Source of the DNA: Blattamonas nauphoetae
Lineage: Eukaryota; Preaxostyla; Oxymonadida
Length of the DNA: 64,000 bases
NCBI GenBank assembly: GCA_033064195.1
Contig: JARBJD010000032.1
Location: 124,001 to 188,000 of the forward strand
Direction of reading: 5' to 3'
How positions within the stretch are numbered: the first letter of the stretch is position 1; every line of letters begins with the position of its first letter. Of this stretch, positions 43,655 to 55,148 are shown one piece after another. Below the pieces are notes generated by a model. That model was not told the origin of the DNA. It saw only the letters and a program-made list of their open reading frames with translations, and did not search any database. The translations under genes were made by a program, and so were the position numbers.

Positions 43655-46600
43655 ATGTCAACACACAGATTGCCAAATGCACAATTTCCATATCCAACGG
43701 CTGCATTTTCTTTCCTGGATACCATTCTAGCAAAGAACGATTCTGTTCTTGATATTTTTACTTCAGAATCAATTGATGTTTGTCTACTGTTATAATACTC
43801 ATCATATGACTTTTTTTCAGTATTTATTGGCGCAATTGTCCTTTTTCCCACGCAATTGGAAAGGATTCTTCAATCTTGGACTCTCCTACTTCCGACTCGG
43901 AGAATACAGCAAGGTACTTCTGCCTCTCTCACTAATTTTTTTCTCGAAGGCCAAACAACGTTTACTGCAAGCATACACTCTCTCACTGAACAAATGCGAT
44001 GAACAAACAGTTTGAATCTATTTTCTCTTCTTCAATGCTCTATCGATTGTGAAGAGAGAAACACTGGTGTACTTCCTCCTCGCTTCGGAGTACTATGAAA
44101 TATGGTCGCAATACCAAAAATCAACAAATTACACCTCTCCTTTGTCGCCGAAGGAGCCTAATATGACCTCACACGAACTTATGTCCCCTCCTTCAATCAC
44201 GCAAGATCTTGTCAATTCTCAACATTCACAACCTCTTTCGCCTGATGGTGAACCTGAATTGTCTCTTACACAAGTCGAAAACTCAGAGCAGACAAACCTT
44301 GACGTTCTTCCTGAGAAGGAGAAAGAAAGTGACCCAGAACACCAAAGTCTGTCTGAAACCGAAGTTGCAGAAGACGAAATTCCCTTCTGCTTATCTGATA
44401 GCGACTCTTCTCCTCTTCTTTCTGCCGATATCCAACGCTTCCGAACAAATTCATTGGTTAACCTATCACTTCAATCGTTCCCGTCACTTTTCAATGAAGC
44501 TCAAACAAGTATGTACACGATGAAATCTGCATACCATAAAGACGTGGAAAAGATTCTGGATGCTCCTTCTCCGATTCCGAGTCGAAATTCTGAAGCACCA
44601 GAACCACTCAAAATCACAACCGTCTTCCAACATATCCCACTCAATCCCCCACCAAGTGAGAGCCCGGCGCAGGAGGACCTATCGATGTCTCCATCGCCTG
44701 TTTCTCTTGATGAGACAGAGACAATCCCTGAGCCACAGAAAGTCATCGAAATTAAGGAAGAAACAACAACATCAATTGAATCATTACCGACTGCAACTAT
44801 ATCACAACCGACTCAACCTCTGCCACCTCTTCCACTTCTTCAGATTCCTCTTCTGATTGAAAATAAGGATCAATCCGACTCACAAGACATTCCACCAGCT
44901 CCTCCCAACAAACCCCCATTTCTTCCTCCAATTGGCCGACAATTCCAGTTTCCGACTACATCTCCCACACGAATCAACCCCTTTCTCCAGAATGCTCGTC
45001 CCCAAGCCGCTATTGCAATGATCTTAAACCAAGACCAGAAGCCACCTCAAATGGTCCAACAATCAGCACCGCCTCCTCAAAAGCTGGTTCAATATACTCG
45101 TTTAGCTCCTCTCGCACCAGTTTCCAATTCCAAGCCGTTGTCTAATCCCCCTCCACAGCACCCGCCAATCCAACAACAACAGCAAAAGCCATTCAACACA
45201 ATTACAACAAACTCAACATCTCAAAGTTCCGTTCCATCCCAACATATCATTCGCTTCCCTCCAAAAGTGACAAGTATCCCAAAACCATTCAACATCCAAC
45301 CGTTAATTCCGTCACAACTCCCACCCATCCCACAACGCAGCCAGACTCCGCAAAGCCTCGACACGAAGTCACTTGGGCATAGCATCTCATCAAAGGCTCT
45401 TTCGATGGTTGATCCAAGTCATAATGTGCTTTCTCTCTTCTCCAAAGGAACACACATTCTTTCTCAATTTTCGGACGCATTTGACACAAAAGGCAAGTCA
45501 AACGCAGCAAATCGCTTCACAGACTCCCAAATGAAGCTCAAAAATGATTATGGATCACCAATGTTGTCTTCGTCACTCTCTTCATCAACACAAAACCCCT
45601 TCTTCTCCCACAGCGAAGAAACTCTTTCCGGCAGCCAAGGAAACGATTATTATCGACAACAATCCTCCGCCCATTCATCATCCCAATCTCACCTCAAATA
45701 TAACGATTCATCCAACCAACTACTTCACTCTTCAAAACCGTCCAAACGACAGCACTCAACAAAACTGATGAAAAAAATGAGACGCGGAAAGAAGCAAAAA
45801 GGACACTCGGATGAGTCTAGTTCTTACGAAATCGACGATTATACCACAGTCGACCGAAACGAGGAGCTGATGATCCAGACGATGCCACTGACGAGAAGGC
45901 AGCGACGACAGGGAGAGGAAGACATGAAATCGAGAGAGGAAGAACTGAAGAAGGAGAGAGAGGAAGCACTGCGAAAGAAGAAGGAGGAAGAAGAGAAGAA
46001 AAGGAAGGAAGAAGAGGAATTCCGACGAAAGGAGGAAGAAGACAGATATCTCACCGAACGCTTCCAAAACACAGCCCACTCCTTCGCTCGCCACCTCGTC
46101 ACAAACATCCCAATGCATCCTCGTGTGCATGCCTTCGCCAAATCCACCATTGATCTCAACCCACAACCACTCCCTCCAATCCCGACTCCAGGCACTGTTG
46201 ATACGTATGCTGCAATTCCTGACTCGAAATTGGACACACCTTACCGACTCACCCTCAATCTTCCGTTCATGAAGAAGACGAGCAATGAACAGATTGATGA
46301 TGAGAGTGAAGATTCTGCAGAATTCCCGTCATCAAATCCACAGCTCGTCGACTCCATTCCGCCCAAACTCACAGCCCTCATCTCCATCCCTCACGTCGAC
46401 ACCTCCGAACAAACAGACCAGACCGAACAGGAATACAAGCTCAGCGCCTCAACCATCTTCTCTCCCTCCCAAATGGCCAAATCATCCCTCTTCCGCACAC
46501 AGCAACTTCTCGGTCAGTCTGTCAGACAGTTGACTTCGTTCCCATGGGTTTCAGCAACCGCTCCCACCGATCTCTCTTTCATCGACAGCATCCCAACACG

Positions 46601-49600
46601 AGATTACATCCGCCGACTTCGCCCTCGCAACACGGTCGTGTTGGGACAGAGGCAAGCTCAGGACGATGTGGACATCGCAGCTGTGGTCAACAAACGAGAT
46701 TATCCGTCTCCAACACCGGATGCGTTGAGAGAGCGAGAAAAGGGACTTTTGAGGCGTTTCGAAGCTGTTGAGAAGCAGTTCTTGTCGCTGTCGATCCCGA
46801 ATCTGAATGAGATATGTTCGTGTCAGACACTCAACCTCAGTTTCTTCCGGAATAACACAACCAAAACGAAGATTCCGTTGAACAGGCCTGTCACGAAAAT
46901 ATCCACACCTCGCACTCCATTCACTCCTTCATTCAAACCAGCAGACCTCCTTCCACTTCACCGCACACCACTTCAAGTCTTCACCGAGACCACGCAAAAT
47001 ATTCTTAAGATCCTGACAGCGAATCATATCGACAGTCTTGTGCTCTCGTCGTTCATCTCAACCTTCCAGCTCCATCCATCGTACATCCACGTTCTCTCTC
47101 TCATCGCGTCCAGTCTCCTCATCCCGTCTGCTCCTCTTCCCCACTCTGTTCTCAACACATCGTCACTCAACCCATCTCCAGCCAGACTGCACGACACCAA
47201 CCCAATCTCGACTGATCTGGCGTCGGGGATTCTGATTAACATTTACAACGCCTTCCAACGATCGTCCATCGAGAGTTTGGTTCTTCTCTCATACTCCCTC
47301 GCTTGCCAACGACACACACAGGCGTATCTGTTTTGTTTGGACACACTCTCGCGGGTGTTCATGTCGTCAATTCCGAGAGATTCGCAGAGAGCGAACAGAA
47401 CGCAGTACATTCTGCACGGGAGGACACTGCTGATGATCGCTGCCACGCTGGTCAAATGTGAGACGTGGAAGGGACTCGAAATGGCAGTAATTTTGATCAA
47501 CAAAGTATTGTCCAGTCTGACGAAGAAGATGAGATCGATAAACTCCAACAACAACAACACACACCGACCTGTCCAGCGTGCTGTCTCTCGTCGGAAGAAG
47601 ACGAACAAAATCGCAGCACCAGCCAAACCGAAGAAGGAAAGGAAGTCCACTCTCGTCTGGCGCTCGTCGGTGCTGACTAGGCATTCTCCATCTCCAGTGT
47701 CGGTTGATTTAACGAACATCTCGACACTGCTGGCAGAGACGAGTCTGGTTGTGGAGGATTGGATGGAGGAGTGCTGTTGGATGCTTCTGAGCAAGCTGGG
47801 GAAGGCTGCACATGCACTATCTGAAGATGAGATGTTGACAGACGAGGAGAGTGGGAAGAACGGCGTCAACTCGCAGATTCTCAACACGACTCCGAACTGG
47901 CTTGTCTACACGTTGACGACGGAACAGAAAGAAGAATGGATGGCACTTGACAAGGCACGAGAAGAAAAAGTGAAAAATCGCAAAGAAATTAACGAAATCC
48001 GAGCGGAACAGCTCAAAAAAGAAGCTGAAAACAATGCTCGCCCGACTGAGTCAACATACGCGTCACACACTGACATTCAATTCGACGACGACGATCCAAT
48101 CTCTTTAGACGATTGCGACACTGACGTTATTCTCCCAGTTCTGCGTTTTCTGCACGCTGACGTAGTGGAAGCTCCATTCGACATTTCGATCTCACAAGTT
48201 GTCAAAGCTACGGATTCAATCAACACACAGGAATTGGTTCTGATCAGCGCGGAGAGTCGTCCGAAGATGGACGAACCGGAGCTGGAGGACACACAGGTCG
48301 ACCCATTCAACGAAATGATCGAAGACGAGCAAGTGATGGTTGAGACACCAACTGTTGTGGAGCCTGTGATGTTGTTCGAGTCGCAGCAGAACTTCGGATT
48401 AACGCCGTCTCTCACCGTCAAGCGAACAATGGGTGACTCGTCACTTTTCAGTTCACTCCATTTTGCTGTCGCCCCGACTGCTTCAACGCGATTGGATAGC
48501 AAAATGGAAAGAACTGCTCTGTCGCCTCGCATGAGCCACTTTCGAAGCATTCAGCAGAACTTCATGAGCCACAAAATGACGTCTCGAAATTTGCGAACGA
48601 CACAGTTCGTTCAGCATCAGTTTCAGACTCGATTCGCAGCACCTCCACCCCTCCCCACGTCACACTACTTCCTCCCAGATTATCTCGACGACGCCATTCT
48701 CAGCTTGGATCTCTCGTCGGGCATTGAAGAGAAGCTGACGGGATTGTTGAAGTCTTCGAAACGCGGAGTCATCCTCGCTGGATTGGATGATCGCGACGAG
48801 CGGCAGATGGTTCAGGACGAGCTTCCAGAAACTGTCGGATGGCCGGGGTGGAGTCGATGGTGTCTGAAAATGGGTGAGAAAGTGATTGGGAGGAGGAAGA
48901 GACGATCGGAGGAGAAGTGGGCGGGTGTTGCGTCGTTCAGCGGAAAGATGGATTTGGACGACGAATGGTCAGACGTTGTGAACGAAGAGGAGGCACTCGG
49001 AAAGAGACTGGCTGTTCTTCGGAAGAACGAGTTGATGTCGATTGGACTTTGGCAAATGAAGGAACTGAGTGAGGAGATCGTCCTTGCAATGCACTCCCAA
49101 TCATCGCTCTCAATCGGAAAGTGTCTGACGTATTTAGAATTCGCCGGAATGGTCGTTCGCGAGCACAACGGCATCGTCCGACTGGAAAGGATGAAAGATG
49201 ATTGGACAGGTGCTTTCATCGACCGAACAGCGTCCGCTGCCAGCCTTCCCAAACTCACTCAGTCAGTTGGGAAGATTGTCGGCCTCACCAACCTCTCCCT
49301 CGCGCTGTATCTCCAACACTCCGACACAAAGGCCCAGAGTGCTTTCAAGCTATTCGAATCGTGTCTGGACAGACCTGTTCTGTCGGGGATGGTTGGGTCA
49401 GTGAATCTGGACGTGTCTTCCGGTCCTTACGACGCTGATTCGGATGTGTGGAAATGGTACCCGTCAGACGAAGCGGTTCAGTCGTTCTTCCATCCCTTCC
49501 ACAACTTCGCTGTGTTCATGTCGTCGCTGTGTGACATTCGGTCGCATCTGCTCAGCCTCAACACTCTCATCCTTCTTCTCCGACGAGACGCCAGTTTTGT

Positions 49601-50156
49601 GGAAGGGTGGAACACACTCGGTGTTCTCCTGACCCAACACAACTGTTTTGAGGATGCGCTGTGGGTCTTCGAGATTGGGCGTGGGTTGTGCAAAGAAGGC
49701 ATGGGAGCCATTGGATATGAGAGGGGGCCTCAGAAGGTCCATCACGTGGAGGAGTGGATGCAGCAGAGGATGAAGGCTCGTGCAATGTCGGCACCAGTGA
49801 AAGACGCGAGGGGACGAAGCACTGTTGGAGAGAACACGAAGAAGACAGTGGGAGTTCACACAGTTATCAAGGTCAATCAGCAAAACACGATGTTCCTGCG
49901 GGATGTGCGGAGAATTCGGAACTCAGACAAACTCGAACATGCCATCGACAGAAGAGCGAGACAGGAAGATGGCGTTTGGGAGAAATATCACAAACTATGC
50001 CCTCAAGAGGAAGCCACTATGGACTCACTTCGACCACAGGCACAGCGGTTGAAATTGCACCCATCATTCGCTCCGCTGGTCCCCGAAGCTTATCATATCA
50101 CTCAGTGGCCTGATAATTCTCTTCGTCTCCTCTTGCAAAGAATATTCTCGTTATGA
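43655..50156 (+). CDS. Large TPR-containing protein of unknown function
   Basis: Exons 43655-43777, 43821-43913, 43950-44009 and 44055-50156 give 2,125 residues. The three small 5' exons encode TPR-like helices ('NWKGFFNLGLSYFRLGEYSK', then 'AKQRLLQAYTLSLNKCDEQT') that continue into exon 4 with 'ETLVYFLLASEYYEIW'. A disordered Pro/Gln/Ser-rich stretch follows (about 140-650), then a charged coiled coil (about 660-700, with 'REEALRKKKEEEE'). A long helical region and final TPR-like repeats near 1,960-2,020 ('FVEGWNTLGVLLTQHNCFED') complete it. Two of the introns use the donors gtttgt and gtttga. I do not recognise the family. TPR arrays at both ends suggest a scaffold for protein assembly. Confidence 0.75.
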
Positions 50157-50271
50157 ATTCACTTCAGAACATCTTTCTTTGGAATTTCTCGCAGTATTTT
50201 TTGGAATAGAAACGTGGTCATCTCTTGGGTGAGAAAATGAAAGATGTTAAGGGCTTCTGTTCAGTTTAAAC

Positions 50272-51880
50272 ATGGCGTCGAGTAATCTCGGTTTTATCGA
50301 CCTTTATCGTGTTAATGTCTCATCTCACTGTCCTCGTTCTCTTTTTTGACCAGATTGTCAAGAGTATGCTGAACAACACAATCTTGTCGGACTCTTCTCG
50401 AATATGCTTCAAGATCTCACAGTTGCGAGACCAGAAGATCCCCTCGAATGGATGATTGACTTTTTGAAAGTTCCAAGTGTGTTTCACTCTGATGGACGTT
50501 TTGGGATCACTTTTTCTCTCCTATCTCATCATCAGAACGACGCATCATTGTGACTGGAGCACCTGCTTCTGGAAAAGGAACTCAATGTGAGAAGATTGTA
50601 GAGAAGTATGGAGTGGTCCATCTTTCCACGGGAGATCTTCTGCGAGCCGCAGTGAAAGCTGGCTCTCCTCTGGGCCTCGAAGCAGATAATTACATGAAAT
50701 CAGGTCAACTTGGTATTCAACTTGTTCGTTTATTGGAGATTTTCATATCTTTTCCGTTCCCAGTTCCAGATCAACTCGTAATCGATCTGGTGAAAGAAAA
50801 GCTAAATGACGATGAATGTTCTCGACGTGGTTGGCTGTTGGATGGCTTTCCGAGAACAAGAGCGCAAGCTCTCTCCATGCAAGCCTCGGGCATTCTTCCA
50901 ACACATGTCATCCAACTTAACGTGCCAGATGAAGATTTGATGGACCGTGCCCTTGGCCGTCGCCTTGATCCAGTATTCTCTGAGCTTTATTCACTCATTC
51001 ACTTCATGTAGGAAACAGGCAAAATTTATCACATCAAAACAAACCCCCCTCCAGCAGATGTGGCTGGTCGATGCATCCAACGCTCTGATGATCAAGAAGA
51101 AAAGGTCAGAAATCGTCTCAACCAGTATCATGCGAACCTAATCCCTCTTTGTGAGGCATTCAAAGTATTTCTCTTCTGTATTCATGTCCACAATCCTGTT
51201 GTTCTCCAGTCAATTCTCGTTTCTGTTGACGGCAACCGTTCTCCACAAATTGTCTTTGAGGACGTTGACAAACTACTCTCCCAATCATCTTCTTCCCAGG
51301 ATCGTGCTCATCGCGTTCCCAGAATTGTCTTGTTCGGGCCGCCGCACAGTGGAGTCCGAACACTCTCTCATCTGCTTGTGAAGCGTTTTGGAGTGATTCT
51401 GATCGATGGATCACAAATTGATTGTTCAGATGACTCGGCAGCGTCGTTCTCACAGCTCGTTCGTCTTCTGTCGCAACGTGACAGCATGACGAACGGCTAT
51501 CTTCTTGTGAACTCACCTCGAAGTGTTGCTCAAATCACTCTCCTTCAAAATATCGCTCAAATACGACCGTATCATACAATCTGTCTTTCTGTCCCTGCCG
51601 ACGAGCTTCTCAGAAGAGGATCAGAACTCGAAGGACAGACGACTCGAGAAAGCGTGGAAGAGGGATGTGTCGCCATCCAATCCCTCCTTCAGAGCTATGA
51701 CGAGGTTTTTAACGTTATTGGACAGAGTGTGTAATTTTATCTTCTCAGAATGATCAATCAGGTCCTGTGATCTCCCTGGATGGAACGGGTGATGTTTTGG
51801 AAGTGTTTGGACGAGCTGTTGATGTGATTCTGGGTGATGTCAAACTTGAAGCCCTTCGGTCTGTTGTACCACTCCAATAA
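50272..51880 (+). CDS. Adenylate kinase-like protein with a degenerate second kinase domain (AK8-like)
   Basis: Seven exons, 50272-50308, 50354-50476, 50536-50712, 50764-50972, 51012-51164, 51210-51713 and 51749-51880, give 444 residues. After a short N-terminal helical segment ('QPEDP'-like 'RPEDPLEWMIDF'), the first kinase domain is complete: P-loop 'GAPASGKGTQ', 'STGDLLRAAV', 'DGFPRTRAQ', and a LID 'GRRLDPETGKIYHIKTNPP'. A second, weaker domain begins 'IVLFGPPHSGVRTLSHLL'; its P-loop has Val where the catalytic Lys belongs, so it is probably non-catalytic. Two domains in one chain recall AK8 of ciliated organisms. It should interconvert AMP, ADP and ATP or related nucleotides. The last intron is modelled at 35 bp; a 20-bp alternative also keeps the frame. 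Confidence 0.83.
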
Positions 51881-52169
51881 ACCCAATTTTCGTTCGTCAT
51901 GTTTTGTTCATCTCGATCTTGGTTTATATCTCGATCTTCTTTGAAAACGACCTCGAAAATTGTTTTATTGATCCTCCCATCTCATGTTGATCGTGGTGAA
52001 CACACATATAATTCACTGAATTCTGAGAAAGAACACTTCTCTCTTTTTTTCTCTCGTTTTCTCTATTGGGCGTGAAGAGGATGAGACAAGAAAAGAGAAA
52101 TGTGATTCGTTCTGTGAGGTGAGACTAATTAACGAAGTGAAATGATATTCAATCCCGAGAGGGTTGATT
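51881..52169. other. Convergent intergenic interval
   Basis: No gene or structured repeat seen between the 3' ends of the adenylate kinase-like gene and the 942-residue helical-repeat gene. Confidence 0.4.
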
Positions 52170-54998
52170 TCACTTTCGACACGGTACAAGTCGTGAAGGT
52201 GTAAATCTCTTCCGTGCATAATCAGAATGCAGAGCGGGTAAGTTTGTCCCAAAGGATTTCAGAACACATCGTGTTCGATTCTCGATTTCATCGTGATTGC
52301 CTGTGTCCGGTTCCATCAACAGTCTGAACTCGATCAAATCCTCCAGTCCTTCTTCTCTCATCGCCGGAAACCCTCCTCTTCTCCACATCCGTTCTGTTTC
52401 ATGGTCGACCTTCCATTTTCTCATGTCATTGATCAGGAACATTAAGTTTGTCAACGACCATTCCACCTCAGAACTGTCGACAAGGCCATTCACAATCTGG
52501 AAGAAGAGACCAGTCTTGCTGACGGCACGGGCTGCCACTGGCTGGTCACAGACTGAGCAGATGACTTTGAACACTCCTTCCCATTGTTCGTCGTCAGCAT
52601 CAAAAAGGTGAAGTTGTTGTTGCAAGTATTCGTTGAGACATTCGATGGACGGGGCGATCAGACGGGCAAGCTGTGTTTGAGTCAATCGGGTCGCACAGTG
52701 ACGAGCTTGTTGGAGGCTGCGCACAATAAAATCGAGGATGAGAGTGTCAAAGTCTTCTGAGTTGGTATCGATTGAGAGTTGGTTCAGTTTTTTCATTTGC
52801 ATCACAATGGGAACTGTCTCCAAATCAGCCTCGTCCCATTCGTCCAATGTTGGTTCGTGATCGTCGGGTCGAGACGAGAGGAGACTTCGGATCGGTGCGT
52901 TATCGAACGATTCGATGTGAAGAGAGAGGAAAGACTCGAAGACGTGCAGATATTGCGCTTTTGTGCGTCCAGTGTTTCGAAACGCGAGTTGGAGGCTTCG
53001 GGTGTTGTGACCAGCGATGAACACGCACATCCGCAGAATCGTCGAGTCATCCAAAGAGCTGTCGCTGTCCAGCAGACCCACAATTCGCTCCACAACGTCC
53101 ATCGTCTCGGAATCCGAGAGAGCACACACAAGTTCCGCTGTGGGGATGAAAGGTGGAGATGACGAGGCGAGAGCAGTCGATATCATTTCTTCCTTCAGCT
53201 CTCGACGAAACTCTTCAGTGGTGGGGTTCTTCAGATCAAATTTCATCACTTCGGAAAGCAAGTGACAAATTGTGTATTCGTTGTGTGTATGGTTTGCATA
53301 TGCATTGTGCGAGAGATGGACGAGATACTCTTTCGAGAGATTGAGAAATGAGAGACAACACTTCTTCAACTCACTTCGACTGATGGTTCCAGAGTGACAA
53401 TCGACTCGTTCGCATTCCTTAAACGAATAGGTGATGTCATGCAACACATCAACGAGTTGAGCATGGAGTGAATGGTATTGAGGCGTGAACGGAAGGCACG
53501 AAGTGTCGAAAGCGTTGAGGAAGCGGGAAAGCCAGCCATTCCAGAAATGCTTGATTCTGTCGACGCGGTTGAGAAATTTGGAGACAAGTTCAGTGGCAGT
53601 GAGAAGAGCTGGTGCGTGTTGCGGTTGATTTGGGGTGAGGAGGGCCCAGAGTGATCGGACATGGTGTTTGGACGAAGAAACCAACTCGTTATTCACTTTG
53701 ATTGTGAATTTGCCGTTGTTCGCGAAGACCAGTTTTGTGTCTTTCGGTAGATTGTTGAGGAAGATCACAATCGATTGTATTCCAACATCAGAGAAGTGCC
53801 TCCCTTCGTCAGCGTGAGCGAGCAGACATTTAAATCTTTTCACCCAAACAGAAGTGCTCGCCGAAGTCCGTTTGTCGAAGAGAAGACATTTGGCTGTTTC
53901 CTTTTGATCGGCAAGACCGATCAAAGATGCAAGCTCTTCGGAAAGTGTGTTCTTCATTTCGTCAACAAAGTGAACAAGTTCGGGATGAGATGAGCGAGAC
54001 ACGAGGGAGTTGATTATCTTTTCGAATTTCCGCAGAATAGAGTCAAATGTCGACCAGGGCAGCTTCCAAGGGAAGAAAGCAGGATGAACGAGGAGATGCC
54101 GCAAGTAGGGGCAGAATTCTTGGAGAATCGATGCGATATCTTCAGGAGTCAGATATTTCCGATTGAATAAACGAATATCACGAATAAAATGTAACATAAT
54201 CGATACAACATGGTTGTGGAATTCCATAGTCGTGTCGCTGAATGGAATTTCGTGAGGTTTCAGAAGCAAGAGGAGGTCGATGATGAAGTCAGTTTCTGCG
54301 ATCTGACGAATGAAATCATCTCTCCAACCTGAGAATCCAGTGGAGAAAAAAGCAAGTGCAACAGCACGCAGTGTTTCTGACGGATGGGATATCAGTGTGA
54401 GGAGAGATGACGTGATATCTTTTGGTTTCAGGTACAAATTGAAGATGTGTCCGAAAAAGTCTTTAGATGAATGGGGACCATCCTTGAAGTACATCGTGGT
54501 GTATTCCAGTAACCGAATTGCATGGTCCGCTTCACTGGGTGATAATTCAGTTCCAGATCTAAGCTGCCTGAATAACGTAATACACCCTTTCTCCAGATCA
54601 TCGTCGGTAATTGAATCCTGTGAAACGACTCTCCAATCTGATTCGATGAAATTTTGAAGAGGAATCTCGGCGTTTTCCAGACGTGGTCGAACAGAGTTTG
54701 GTTCGAGATGGAGTCGTCTTCTTTTCGTTTCATAGAGCATAATCTGCTTCGAAATCTGAACATAGCGCCGGTCATCCGGGAGGATCGTGAGGAAATCATT
54801 GGTTGATTGGTTAAGAGGGAAATCAATCAATAATTCTTCGTTGGTTTCGATGGAGTCTGAACGCGATGAATCAACGATGTCTGCATTTGAAATATTAGAT
54901 TGACCAGTTTGTATAGGTGGAGTAGATTGTGGAACATTGCGCTTTTTCCTCAGTTTATGCTTTGGAGGCATCGAGAATCGATCTGCCCTTTTCACCAT
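52170..54998 (-). CDS. Helical-repeat protein of a lineage-specific family (942 aa)
   Basis: A single exon. The start is at 54998 ('MVKRADRF'); a second Met ten residues in ('MPPKHKLRKKRNV') is an alternative. The N-terminal ~100 residues are basic and Ser/Asp-rich. The rest is almost all alpha-helical, with ARM/HEAT-like spacing ('SLLTLISHPSETLRAVALAF', 'TVPIVMQMKKLNQL', 'VEWSLTNLMFLINDM'). It ends with a block matching the C-terminus of the neighbouring paralogues in position ('TERMWRRGGFPAMREEGLED' here, 'QMWKTVHQMLRMEGIED' there), including 'EGxED'. No catalytic domain is visible. A decayed relative lies at 6998-8052. I infer a scaffold role only from the fold; the family is, to my recognition, confined to oxymonads. 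Confidence 0.78.
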   Translation of the reverse strand: MVKRADRFSMPPKHKLRKKRNVPQSTPPIQTGQSNISNADIVDSSRSDSIETNEELLIDFPLNQSTNDFLTILPDDRRYVQISKQIMLYETKRRRLHLEPNSVRPRLENAEIPLQNFIESDWRVVSQDSITDDDLEKGCITLFRQLRSGTELSPSEADHAIRLLEYTTMYFKDGPHSSKDFFGHIFNLYLKPKDITSSLLTLISHPSETLRAVALAFFSTGFSGWRDDFIRQIAETDFIIDLLLLLKPHEIPFSDTTMEFHNHVVSIMLHFIRDIRLFNRKYLTPEDIASILQEFCPYLRHLLVHPAFFPWKLPWSTFDSILRKFEKIINSLVSRSSHPELVHFVDEMKNTLSEELASLIGLADQKETAKCLLFDKRTSASTSVWVKRFKCLLAHADEGRHFSDVGIQSIVIFLNNLPKDTKLVFANNGKFTIKVNNELVSSSKHHVRSLWALLTPNQPQHAPALLTATELVSKFLNRVDRIKHFWNGWLSRFLNAFDTSCLPFTPQYHSLHAQLVDVLHDITYSFKECERVDCHSGTISRSELKKCCLSFLNLSKEYLVHLSHNAYANHTHNEYTICHLLSEVMKFDLKNPTTEEFRRELKEEMISTALASSSPPFIPTAELVCALSDSETMDVVERIVGLLDSDSSLDDSTILRMCVFIAGHNTRSLQLAFRNTGRTKAQYLHVFESFLSLHIESFDNAPIRSLLSSRPDDHEPTLDEWDEADLETVPIVMQMKKLNQLSIDTNSEDFDTLILDFIVRSLQQARHCATRLTQTQLARLIAPSIECLNEYLQQQLHLFDADDEQWEGVFKVICSVCDQPVAARAVSKTGLFFQIVNGLVDSSEVEWSLTNLMFLINDMRKWKVDHETERMWRRGGFPAMREEGLEDLIEFRLLMEPDTGNHDEIENRTRCVLKSFGTNLPALHSDYARKRFTPSRLVPCRK

Positions 54999-55148
54999 TC
55001 AGTTCTTCCTTTCGTCCCCAGATTCCTCTTGAACTGCTTTCAACATCTCGAAATCAATACTCAAGATCTTCATATCATTTTCTCTGTCGTATTGATTCGC
55101 TTTTTGGTTCGGGTCCATTTCGAACGATTCGTTTCTGAATCAATCGGA

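Noticed and set aside
51714..51748. A 20-bp intron in the last part of the adenylate kinase-like gene
   Set aside because: A 20-bp reading (51729-51748) keeps the frame, but the 35-bp alternative also does and fits the intron sizes in neighbouring genes.
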